A stretch of 64,000 nt of DNA, taken from NCBI RefSeq assembly GCF_000524195.1, contig NW_020170431.1, positions 388,268 through 452,267 on the forward strand. Direction: 5' to 3'. Position numbers and translations under genes: made by a program. Under the pieces are notes generated by a model. The model saw nothing but the letters and a program-made list of their open reading frames with translations, was not told where the DNA came from and did no database searches. How positions within the stretch are numbered: the first letter of the stretch is position 1; the number at the start of each line of letters is the position of its first letter. The stretch comes from Echinococcus granulosus (taxonomy: Eukaryota > Platyhelminthes > Cestoda > Cyclophyllidea > Taeniidae). Below are positions 42,901 to 49,923 of this stretch, in pieces.

Positions 42901-45900
42901 CTTTTCGATAGTGTTGGAGACAGGTACGATTGCATAGGGGTCAATTCAGCGGCCTTACCATTATCAGGCCGAAGTATAGCAATGCCGCTGGAAAACAAAG
43001 AATCGTATCTCACTATTGCATCGAGTTATTTTTTTAAGGGAAGTGAGTAATATTTCCAATGAGCAAAATAATGCAACGAAATTCATCAAGTTGCTATGTT
43101 CCAAATGGTCTAGTTCAGGTTGAGTAGATACAATCGCATCTACCACCACTACCGCAAACCGTTAACATCCGGCAAGTTTAATAGCCAACCTCCTCACCCA
43201 ACGCCTCGTTCAAAGACGTTTCGAGCTGTCAGCAATGCATTGCAACTTGAGCTTGAAAAGAAAATTTGCCACCCACTATCACCTGTGGTATATAACGAGT
43301 CTCAATTACTCCACAAGAGGAAGGTTGAACATCAGGCGCTAGCCAAGATGAAGCCAACTTGATCGCGTATCAGCATCCGCACGTTCTACGGTGTCAAAAA
43401 GGGAGAGGAGGTGACCGCTGACATGCCAGTTAAACCAATGCCTCATTTTGGACACAGAAAGCTCAACATTTGGACTGACAATTACCATTGAGGAGATTTA
43501 ATCATAGGAAGGCATACACTATACCTGAATAAAACTCTCACAAGTTAGACCCATTTCCAAGCTCCTTTATAGCGTCTACCCCCGTAGAGTAAAGTGGGCT
43601 CGTTTCTGCGACCGGTGATGACAAAAAGTGAGCCTTTTGCAGTGGCTGTGATACGCTTTTACCGCCATAGACCTAACTGCATTATGAGCCCGAGAAATGT
43701 CCCACGATGCGACTGACAGTGAGTTAATCTTGATATGGGCGTTTCTTTCAAAAAGAGAGGCACTTAAGTGATCAATTTGGCTAAAAGTGGAGCTTCTCAT
43801 ATTCCCACTTCCCCCTCACTCGAGCATCTTTAAATGGGGCTGGTGCAAACGAGTCTGTGGGTAAGGGAGTTCAAAGCAATCACTGAGGGGAGAGGAAAAT
43901 TATACACCGTTTACATGAGTAGAGGAAGGCATAATTCATTATGAATAATGAAAGCAGCAACATGGAGCAAAGCAGTTTCAAGGGTTGCAGCAAGCAAAAG
44001 GCCTCCTATGTAAATTAAGAGGAAAAAAAATACTCCACACTGGCTAAATATACAGCAGATTAAGCCATTTGCATGTGACAGAGGAGGTGGAAAGTTTGCA
44101 AGTTAGGATGTTGGCTTAACATACACAAGAGGAAAGAGAAATGGGTAGTACTGATTAGGACTGATAAGACAAAGAGGAAAGAAAACCGACTTGTGACAAT
44201 ACGGGGGTTGTTCAAGATAAACCGGGACTTTGAATTCCCAACTGAAAGTAGACAAACTACCACGGTAAAAAATTCACTGGCACTAGTGTCTAATGGCAAA
44301 ATGATGGAGGACTCAAACGTGACACAGATGGCCGTCCGTCACGTCAGCGATTCCCAGGCCGCAATCTCGGCTGTAAATATTCCATCGTCACGAAAAAAGC
44401 CTCCTTGATTCCGATTTATTTTAGTGCGTTCATCCTTTAACAACCAGTGCCATCTGGTGTCACTACGCTACTCCGTTATGAGATCCTTTGACCACACCAA
44501 TGATGGATTGTCCAACAAATACAGTGATCATGCAAATAGGAACTTCAGGTGAGGTGCTGCTCTTGAAAGGATGGAGTCCAATTTCGATAAGTGCCAACAG
44601 CGTTCAGGCCAAGCGAAGACTCCAATTCGAAATATTTGTCACCGAAAGAAATACCACTTCAGCGGTACAAATCGCAATAGTAAGGTTGACCCAACCTTCC
44701 CCAAGGCAGTGTGCACCGGTACGCAATGTCACGCACTCATGAATCAAGCTTCATGTCTATAAAGACGTAAGAAATGAATCCACGGACATCCACCCGCACA
44801 AGAGACCTGAAGAACACTGAGCTTGCCAGCGTTTCGAAGACAGCCAGCCCTACGCCTACCTAAATGGCGGGCCTGGCTGTGGCATTTCCATTCTTCCACA
44901 GTTATTCCTGTTTGCATCCAGCCAGCATGTGGAATGCCTGCCTGATCCTGAACGGCCGATCAACTTATAGCATGTAGCATTTCGAAAGTGGGCAAGAGAC
45001 AAAGCTATCATAAACATTCCTAACTTCGAAAAGTTAACACACACTGAGTGTAAGGATAGCTTTCCACTTTTGATCGGCACAGAAGAGTTGACTGCTGAAA
45101 TGAACTAAGGTAAGCCTTCAAGAAAGACCTAGAGCTTGAGTAAACTATTTCACTCTGTAGTAAAAAATGGCTACCAAATTAGTGGAAGAATGAGGATTCA
45201 CGATCACTAACTCCGATAGCAAAATGTAGCAAGACATTCTAGGACTACTCAGTCGTACTGCCAACTCTTCCAGAGCTGGAACTGCTTACCAGGTACAGTT
45301 ACAAGCGAATGCACGCAGCAATGGAGTACATCAATCAACAAACAGAGTTCTTAACCCTTGACATATGTCCCTTCTTTCCATTGTTGCGACCTCAAAGGAC
45401 TCGACATGACTTGAACGACCCTAGTAGAATAAATCAACTAAGTAATGACTCCATAGAGTTGAATAATAATTTCTGGATCATGACGGAATAGCCATTGGCT
45501 AGCCATGAACAAAAATCTTACACGAATATAGAGAACCAAACCTGTATTCTAGCCCCAATCTGAAAAGTTCCAATGTACTTGAATTGGACAGCAGCTACCG
45601 TGAATGGGAGATTGTATCACACTTATATTTCGCCCGATTTCATCGTCTTTAAAAGCAGAAAAAGAACCTCTTCCTCACTCATAGAACTGTGGAGGAGCGC
45701 TCAAGTCTTCTTTATCTATTACGGTCGTTAGGTGAGTGTACCAATTTACAACTAGGCGGTGGAGATTACTTTCAAACCCAAATTGAGGGTCACCCGAGGA
45801 AGAGCATATACATATCAGTTCCTTCCCACATCACCCCTCACGCACCGGAAGTGGATTATAAAAAATCCTACCACGTAGAGGGCTATCGCGAATCACAGTC

Positions 45901-48900
45901 CTTTCATTATAAATCCATGATAAAACATGCTCTGCAATGCATCGCAGTTCCTATTCTTCACTTATGAGCATTCCTAGGGCAAATTTTGTTCACTTTGAGG
46001 AGTAGAATCCATCCAGCCTTGAAAAACAAGGTGACGAAACAAAAAAATAAAAACTTCCCAGAAATCCCCATTCCTTGAAGTGTTTATTTATATCTAGCGA
46101 TATTGCTGATGTTTTGAGGAGAGTTCACTCCACGGAAAGGGCTGACAAATTACACGTCACAGTCATATGCAATGTGTTATCTGTCAATTTATGAAAGGAA
46201 ACTACTTTCACCAAATTGTCACAAGGAAGTTAGCTGAGAGTAAAACAAGAAAGGAAATGTAGGACATCCTTAATCTAAGGGTAAGTGCATTTGTTGAGTT
46301 CATAAAAATCCGCAATAATTAATAAATGCTGATACTACATTGGGACGAGAAAGCGCGCGGACCGCGATGACCAACCTTAGTCTGAGATCCTCGTAGCAGA
46401 TGTCATCAATTCATTCGCTGCGAGGATAGACAGAAATGAAGATCACCTATACTCTGGAAGTGCTTAATCTTTGTACTTCCATGCAGTTCCAAGAAAATCC
46501 AGTCACACCACAAGTAAAGCCGTGGGATTGTATAAGTAACCAAATAAAGAAGGTAAATAAAGCCGTCTGTCTATTTGCGTGTCACCTGACAGTCAAGAAT
46601 ATGACTTTGCTTGCCATTCGTGCTAGCTGAAAACATTACTTCGCGTGGATGCAATGCTGGGATACCATATTTGCACATAATCTACCCCCATCTTCATCTT
46701 GGTTCCACCACTCCCCCTTCAATTGCACATTTCCACTTACTTTTTTCATCACCCATTGTGAAGCAGTAAAAACACATCTACACTCTATCAAATGTGCCAT
46801 GACTCCATGAGAATTACAAAATCTCTATTCTGCTTTCAGACTTGAAGCTGATAACATGGAGGCATGGAAATTTCTCAAAAAGGCGTGAATATTTTCGTGT
46901 TTTAGAGGATGAATTGAAAATAAAATCACGCTTTCATTGTAGTTGAATCTTATCTGTTTAAACTACTTTTCTGTAGAAAAAATGCGTAAATTCACTCAAT
47001 TTCGTTTTCTAAGTCGAATTAATAAGACTTTGTTTTCACCATCAGTAAGATAAGCAGTTTTACTCCTAAGTCTACTTTTATTAAATAAGTAGCAATGCAG
47101 ACACTCGTGCATTTGAAAGGTTGTTGTATGCACATGCTTCGCGGTTGACGTTGTTATAAAACGGTCGACTTTGATACCCCAAGTTTTATTTATAGTCATG
47201 CAAAGTAGCAAAATGACTATGATTGTACGACACCTAAAGGTAAGTCTACGATTTTATAAAGTCCCCAGTTGACAACAGAACATGAAACTCGAGAAACAAA
47301 CGAAAATTGAAAGAATAATTTAGAGAACAAGTATCAACAACTGCCTATTTTTAGCACATTTTTGAAGGATTATTAATATAGTGTTAAGAAATTGGAGAAA
47401 ACGTACCCTGATTCAAAAATAGTAAAAATTCTTCCCTCGGGTCCAATGAAAACATCACGCAAGACTGGAGAGATCTAAGACACATACGACTTAGAAATCC
47501 GTATTCGCATACCATAACAGACTCGTTATCTAACAAAAGTGATTGTTTCTAGGAGAAATAAAAAATTAGAAAAAACAACAAGCATACCTTATCAGGGAAC
47601 TGATTGAAATAAGTATCAGAGGGAAAAGAATGCTTCGCCAGTGACGAAGGTCGCTTAACTGCTGGGACATTTGTGAGGGGCTTGACACAGCCAACGAGTC
47701 CGTCTTGGAAGACACCGACTTTCTCTTCAGGTTGAGGTATTTCGATCTGATTGAGAACTAGAGCGCCGTCATTTCCACCAGTGATCTAAATAGTGATTCA
47801 GATGGATAAAAGGCATACTATTTGCATCTTAGTAGTAGCCTTGGACACACGAGTGTCCAAACCCCATATACTGCGTCCTCTGTGGACCGACCTCAAAATA
47901 ATTGGTTCCAGGCTGTGGCCAGAGCTTGGCCACGGACAACAAACTAGGGAACAGTCCTTCATTTGTCAACTAGATTTATTAATCCGCACCTCACCAGCTG
48001 CAATTATACCCCAATCGTTCATTTGAACGCACCAAACACGGGACTCGAACAAAGGCATTTTTAAATTAATTGCACAAACATCAAGACGGTGAAGGATATT
48101 CCACTCTGTGAATCGTGACTGAGGGCTTCCGCATAGCTCATCGAATTGGGAAGACCATATGACAATTGACCGATCTTCTGCGGCTGATGCCAAAAGACAG
48201 GTACTGGTAAAAGAAGGTTTACACAAATCCACGGCAAAAATAATTCCCTTGCAAAAGAAAATGAGAAGATCTGACCGTACCTTTTGAATACCAAAATGTG
48301 ACAAAATTGAAGTAGTTCCGAGCGATTTGCCTACAAATGACCAGACGAATATGCGACTTGAGGTTCCGCCTACGCAAATCGGTGAGTGAGCATGTCTGCA
48401 CAAACAGTCGACGAAACGGGTGCAGTATAACATTGCGGAGTTCGTTATACAAACATTTTGCAAAAGATGCGCAGACAGAAATCCGGGAGTAGAAAGACTA
48501 TAAATTTTTGAGGACCCACTGATAGAAACAGTGAAAAGAAAGTATCCCTCATGCTGTAAAACGTGAGCATCAAAACCGAATATTTTACCCGTTTATGCAC
48601 ATATGCACCGCAAATAAATTCAGTAGTTGCAAGGGAAAATAAGGTCTTTACATTCGCATCCTTCGAGATGGAAAGTATCACGCAAAGGTTATTCCCAAAT
48701 ACGGTGATAAATTTCAGTTCAATTTCTAGAGTGATGTCCAATTGCCGTGGCTTTCGACAAGAACATTTAACAGAACTTGGGCAACACATAATTTTGAAAA
48801 TAGCCTTGTCTGGTGGAAAGCAACCTTGGGGACGGATAATGCCATTTTTTACATCACAGGTAAAAATCTTATTTTCAGTTGCTGTTAAAGCAATGAATAA

Positions 48901-48987
48901 AGGTACATGTACCATCATACCGAATAAGATGAGGCTGTCACAAATCCACGAGATAGTGATGATGGGTGTGTGATTCCAAATTACCAT
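3276..48987 (-). CDS. WDR6: WDR6 homologue: WD40-repeat cofactor of tRNA 2'-O-methylation, 16 exons, complete
   Basis: WDR6 (yeast Rtt10/Trm734) partners the FTSJ1/Trm7 methyltransferase for 2'-O-methylation of tRNA wobble position 34; this is family knowledge. Exons, 5' to 3' on the minus strand: 48987-48921, 48881-48589, 48553-48281, 48247-47990, 47956-47819, 47785-47588, 47474-47407, 42987-42743, 42078-41966, 29393-29177, 26992-26733, 16553-16317, 14209-14140, 12997-12908, 10183-9814, 3912-3276. Every junction is GT-AG and all phases agree, giving 1,177 residues (human about 1,121). Recognisable family blocks are ASAAEDRSIVIW (~231-242), ITGGNDGALVL (344-354), HGREGVTS (~640), CSGGHRAWDF (739-748), LHGRDI (~792), CSDGSIR (~960) and GHRRSCILSL in the last exon. 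The start is the first ATG after an in-frame TAA lying 9 bases upstream, so the N-terminus is shorter than in human. I inferred the splice sites by eye; the exon 11 acceptor and the weak-consensus sites are the least certain. Confidence 0.93.
6943..7054 (+). repeat. Palindromic dispersed repeat, copy A (two palindromes plus flank)
   Basis: Two imperfect palindromes, GTGTCACATATATGAGAC (6943-6960) and ATCACATATAAGTGAC (6988-7003), followed by the flank GTAACTGCTTGCACCAAATC (7030-7049). The same order, with divergence, is seen at 16647-16757 and, inverted, at 30193-30254, so this is a dispersed element rather than a chance palindrome. Confidence 0.65.
7615..7812. other. Adjacent C-rich and G-rich tracts
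   Basis: The plus strand has C runs of 4, 7, 5 and 3 at about 7618-7650 and then G runs including G10 at 7795-7804 followed by TTAGGGGG. One strand could form quadruplexes from each tract, on opposite strands, within 200 bp. Confidence 0.5.
8327..8340. repeat. Perfect palindrome CACCACATGTGGTG
   Basis: 14-bp perfect palindrome preceded by CTACCAG, the same leader found before the palindrome at 28120. Probably a degenerate member of the palindromic family. Confidence 0.4.
9814..10183 (-). CDS. WDR6: WDR6 exon 15
   Basis: 370 bp exon, residues about 843-965. It contains GHISNIRCIA (family NHISSVRAVA), YLVSGGGRGMLVAWRL (family VVSAGGRAEMHCF) and ends VLAACSDGSIR (family VAAACSDGAVRLF). The acceptor is TTTTATCTTAG and the donor GTAATC, leaving phase 2. 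Confidence 0.93.
11071..11170. other. Assembly gap, 100 Ns
   Basis: Exactly 100 undetermined bases, a conventional placeholder for a gap of unknown size. Real intron 14 length is therefore unknown. Confidence 0.99.
11171..11290 (-). repeat. Partial inverted copy of the 22.2 kb repeat, next to the gap
   Basis: ACCACCTCCGTGATTGACTA and TGTGACAAATTCTAGTACC read as the reverse complement of 22455-22500. The following AATAGCGGTGCAGGTTGG continues as the reverse complement of 22240-22290. About 165 bp present in the 22.2 kb copy is missing between the two blocks. Confidence 0.8.
12908..12997 (-). CDS. WDR6: WDR6 exon 14 (90 bp)
   Basis: 90 bp exon, phase 1 to phase 1, residues 813-842, acceptor TTTGCACCCAAG and donor GTAAGT. 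It reads CLSISCYTGSEEFRLGSFTL, matching the family IVITCSEDTTVCVLAL blade. The other two frames hit stops within the exon. Confidence 0.85.
12998..14139 (-). other. WDR6 intron 13 (1.1 kb)
   Basis: Intron between exons 13 and 14. Nothing coding seen. At 13185-13213 a TACGAGGGGTACACAAAAAA run resembles a mariner terminus, without a partner. Confidence 0.75.
14140..14209 (-). CDS. WDR6: WDR6 exon 13 (70 bp)
   Basis: Short exon found because exons 12 and 14 are incompatible in phase (0 against 1). It enters in phase 0 after TCTTTTTCCAG and leaves in phase 1 at GTACTT, which repairs the frame. The translation PPLHGRDINTSLLLSRLG matches the family LHGREITCVKRVG segment that would otherwise be absent. 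It is residues 790-812. Confidence 0.85.
14777..15515 (+). repeat. Dispersed ~0.7 kb repeat, copy 1
   Basis: Aligns in the same orientation with 20108-20805: shared stretches include AGAGCTCCATGCAATA, CTACCCTCCTGC, CATCCACCA.CCAACTCCCTAACT, TATCTGGTACA.GGATA and GTTTCACTGAT/ATTTCACTGAT. Divergence and small indels throughout indicate an old copy. Neither strand has an intact long ORF; class unknown. Confidence 0.75.
15219..15238. repeat. Imperfect palindrome TGTCACCTCATCTGGTGACA
   Basis: Twenty-base imperfect palindrome whose arms TGTCACC and GGTGACA match the palindromic family seen elsewhere in the window. Confidence 0.4.
16317..16553 (-). CDS. WDR6: WDR6 exon 12
   Basis: 237 bp exon, phase 0 on both sides, residues 711-789. 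It starts TRFLAVEFLPLEND and carries CSGGHRAWDFAYV, the diagnostic WDR6 GGGHRSW block. The acceptor follows a pyrimidine tract (CTGCCTCCCAG) and the donor is GTAAGT. Two direct copies of a dispersed repeat lie in the introns on either side. Confidence 0.92.
16647..16757 (+). repeat. Palindromic dispersed repeat, copy B
   Basis: Perfect 16-bp palindrome GTCACATATATGTGAC (16647-16662), a second weaker one (GCGTCACAAATAGATGAC, ~16688-16705) and the flank GTAAGTAGTTGTACCAGATC, in the same order and spacing as copy A. Confidence 0.65.
19336..19360 (+). other. G-quadruplex-forming tract
   Basis: Four GGGG runs plus a GGG run separated by 1-2 base loops within 25 bp. This is a very strong quadruplex pattern on the plus strand, the template strand for WDR6. 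Confidence 0.6.
20108..20805 (+). repeat. Dispersed ~0.7 kb repeat, copy 2
   Basis: Second copy of the 14777-15515 repeat, same orientation, 5.3 kb away and on the other side of WDR6 exon 12. It contains insertions (for example CATGCTCCAAGTCC) and a deletion near its right end relative to copy 1. Confidence 0.75.
22200..22505 (+). repeat. Dispersed repeat with an inverted partial copy at the gap
   Basis: Blocks 22240-22290 and 22455-22505 recur, inverted and with the intervening ~165 bp missing, at 11171-11290. The element may extend right to about 22700, where the partner is hidden by Ns. No ORF of a known transposase or reverse transcriptase is visible. Confidence 0.75.
26733..26992 (-). 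CDS. WDR6: WDR6 exon 11
   Basis: 260 bp exon, residues about 624-710, containing HGREGVTSITIL and VLTAGRQHGRVRRWRI, which match the family HGKQGVTSV and YTTGRDGAYYQL blades. An acceptor at 26993 (CAACAG) is required by phase; a stronger-looking TTTCTAG 10 bases upstream would put the exon out of frame with exon 10. The donor is GTGAGT. Confidence 0.88.
26993..29176 (-). other. WDR6 intron 10 (2.2 kb)
   Basis: Intron between exons 10 and 11. Contains a palindromic family site at 28120-28140; nothing else recognised. Confidence 0.75.
28120..28140. repeat. Palindromic family site
   Basis: GTGTCACCTATTTTTGACACC, imperfect palindrome with arms GTGTCA and TGACACC, preceded by CTACCA. Confidence 0.45.
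29177..29393 (-). CDS. WDR6: WDR6 exon 10
   Basis: 217 bp exon, residues 552-623, starting VYIGLNNVASSN after acceptor CACGTTTAG and ending in phase 1 at donor GTGAAT. It includes the blade IIIGTRVGGISLYNLPSD, equivalent to the VCGDRRGSVLLF blade of vertebrate WDR6. It is isolated by a 12.6 kb intron upstream and a 2.2 kb intron downstream. Confidence 0.9.
30193..30254 (-). repeat. Palindromic dispersed repeat, copy D (inverted)
   Basis: On the minus strand: palindrome GTTACACATATGTGAC, a second palindrome-like CATCATATGACAGG, then CTGCTTGCACTAAATC, matching the flank of copy A (CTGCTTGCACCAAATC). Confidence 0.6.
31257..31270. repeat. (GT)n microsatellite
   Basis: Seven TG units followed by ATGCG; short simple repeat. 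Confidence 0.85.
33952..34090 (+). pseudogene. Possible LINE reverse-transcriptase remnant
   Basis: One frame reads VCYAEDAAFR, resembling the catalytic Y-A-D-D box of non-LTR reverse transcriptases with Asp replaced by Glu. About 100 bases on, DLTLPK loosely resembles the G-L-T-x-x-x-K-T segment that normally follows, but in a different frame. Too short and degenerate to classify; could be coincidence. Confidence 0.2.
40944..40959. repeat. Palindromic family site
   Basis: GTCACACATGCGTGAC, a near-perfect 16-bp palindrome, in WDR6 intron 9. It is followed by ACC like the other copies. Confidence 0.5.
41966..42078 (-). CDS. WDR6: WDR6 exon 9
   Basis: 113 bp exon, residues about 514-551, acceptor TCATATTCATAG and donor GTGAGT. 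It is entered in phase 1 and left in phase 0. It reads ETLLCHDLVNLPPFQ then ITLIHWISESEIVVGIF, a WD40 beta-strand pair that aligns with the family segment between the SYCLLE and LLLASG blocks. It precedes the longest intron of the window (12.6 kb). Confidence 0.87.
42079..42742 (-). other. WDR6 intron 8 (664 bp)
   Basis: GT-AG intron between exons 8 and 9. Contains a palindromic family site at 42477-42499. Confidence 0.8.
42477..42499. repeat. Two overlapping palindromes
   Basis: GTTACATATATGTGAC (one mismatch from a perfect palindrome) overlaps a perfect GACACGTGTC palindrome at 42490-42499. Confidence 0.5.
42743..42987 (-). CDS. WDR6: WDR6 exon 8
   Basis: 245 bp exon, residues about 432-513, entered in phase 2 from exon 7 across a 4.4 kb intron and left in phase 1. 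The acceptor is TTGTTTTCCAG and the donor GTGAGT. The translation includes GGIAILRPDNGKAAE and FALGGRWGCLGIYEI, the latter matching the family blade that reads as a Gly-rich turn followed by alternating hydrophobics. Confidence 0.9.
42988..47406 (-). other. WDR6 intron 7 (4.4 kb)
   Basis: First long intron of the gene, donor GTACGT and acceptor TTTTCCAG. No gene recognised. Holds CCAGTGCCATCTGGTGTCAC (44444-44463), a weak relative of the palindromic family, and a possible solo mariner-like terminus at 44200-44233. Confidence 0.75.
47407..48987 (-). CDS. WDR6: WDR6 exons 1-7, compact 5' cluster
   Basis: Seven exons (48921-48987, 48589-48881, 48281-48553, 47990-48247, 47819-47956, 47588-47785, 47407-47474) encode residues 1-431, the first WD40 propeller and the start of the second. 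The introns between them are 39, 35, 33, 33, 33 and 113 nt. Joining them restores the conserved order seen in other WDR6 proteins, for example exon 4 ends IIAAGE and exon 5 begins DCSLV, matching the family SAGEDC block. Introns 1 and 3 are multiples of three and lack in-frame stops, so retaining them would not break the frame; introns 4 and 5 carry TGA and intron 2 shifts frame. Confidence 0.9.
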
Positions 48988-49923
48988 AGTATTTTAGAAG
49001 ACTAGGCCACGCACACGTATGCACGCTAAAATCAACGATTAATTCGCTCCCACCAGAACCATTTACAGACATCTAGCACACAAACCAAAGATAGAACGAG
49101 AACCAGGTCAAATATTTGTTGATTAATGACACAGTATAATTACTGAAACGCTAAAAAACAAAAATGGGCTAAACAGCTACCAGAATTTGGTCTAAAAATA
49201 AGTTTAACGTAATTTTTAAAACTTGCTGAGTTGAACTTGCTCAAAAGTAAGGGTGGCTTTAGGTAAAGATAGTCAGAGTGATATAAATTCAAACGGCAAA
49301 GTCGTATTTGCGAAGTCCCTTGGTTTTACTATTTATGCATCATGTTATATTGCACGACTTCTATGGCAAAGGGGATTAACCCGGAATTTACCACCAAAAA
49401 TAGTGGTGATTTGTGAGATAGCGATAGTGCTTTGTTCCGTTATATGAAAACCTAAAAGGTAGGCACTTAATACTTTAGTGAATGAAGCACTGGGCTAAGT
49501 GCAGAAATATTGGGTTTTTTTGACCCCGACATCATCAAAGCTGCAGCGTTCATTATATGTGGAAAATCTCACACGTGCCATGTGCGGTTACAGGAGTGGC
49601 TGCTTTAATCAGCCACCCATCAATAACTGATTGAGATGCCTAATTAAAAAGCCTCCCCCGTAGGACAACTCATTTTAGGTGCAAAAACATTAATCCCTGA
49701 CTTTTACAGCTGGTCGTTGCTGAAGAAAATGCCTTGACCTTTATTTTACATATCCAAGGGTCAAGCAGCGGACATACATCAGAGCCTTTTTAAGGTATTT
49801 TGCAATCATTTATTTCTAAACTTACCTCCAATAGTTAATCCCTTACTGTAACCTTGAATGTGAATAACCCTTCTGCTCATTCCGGTTTTAACGACTTCGT
49901 TATAGGCCTTTGGCTTTTATTTC
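48988..49923. promoter_or_regulatory. Divergent intergenic region between WDR6 and CWF19L1
   Basis: 936 bp separate the two start codons, so both promoters must lie here (or in unseen 5' UTR exons). It is AT-rich with no obvious TATA box or CpG-rich core. Just upstream of the CWF19L1 ATG there is TTAACGACTTCGTTATAG ending 24 bp before the ATG, which could act as a spliced-leader or 5' UTR acceptor; this is inference only. Confidence 0.5.

Noticed and set aside
48563..48973. 136-codon plus-strand open frame
   Set aside because: It is antisense to WDR6 exons 1-2, whose translation matches the family; the plus frame has no recognisable similarity.
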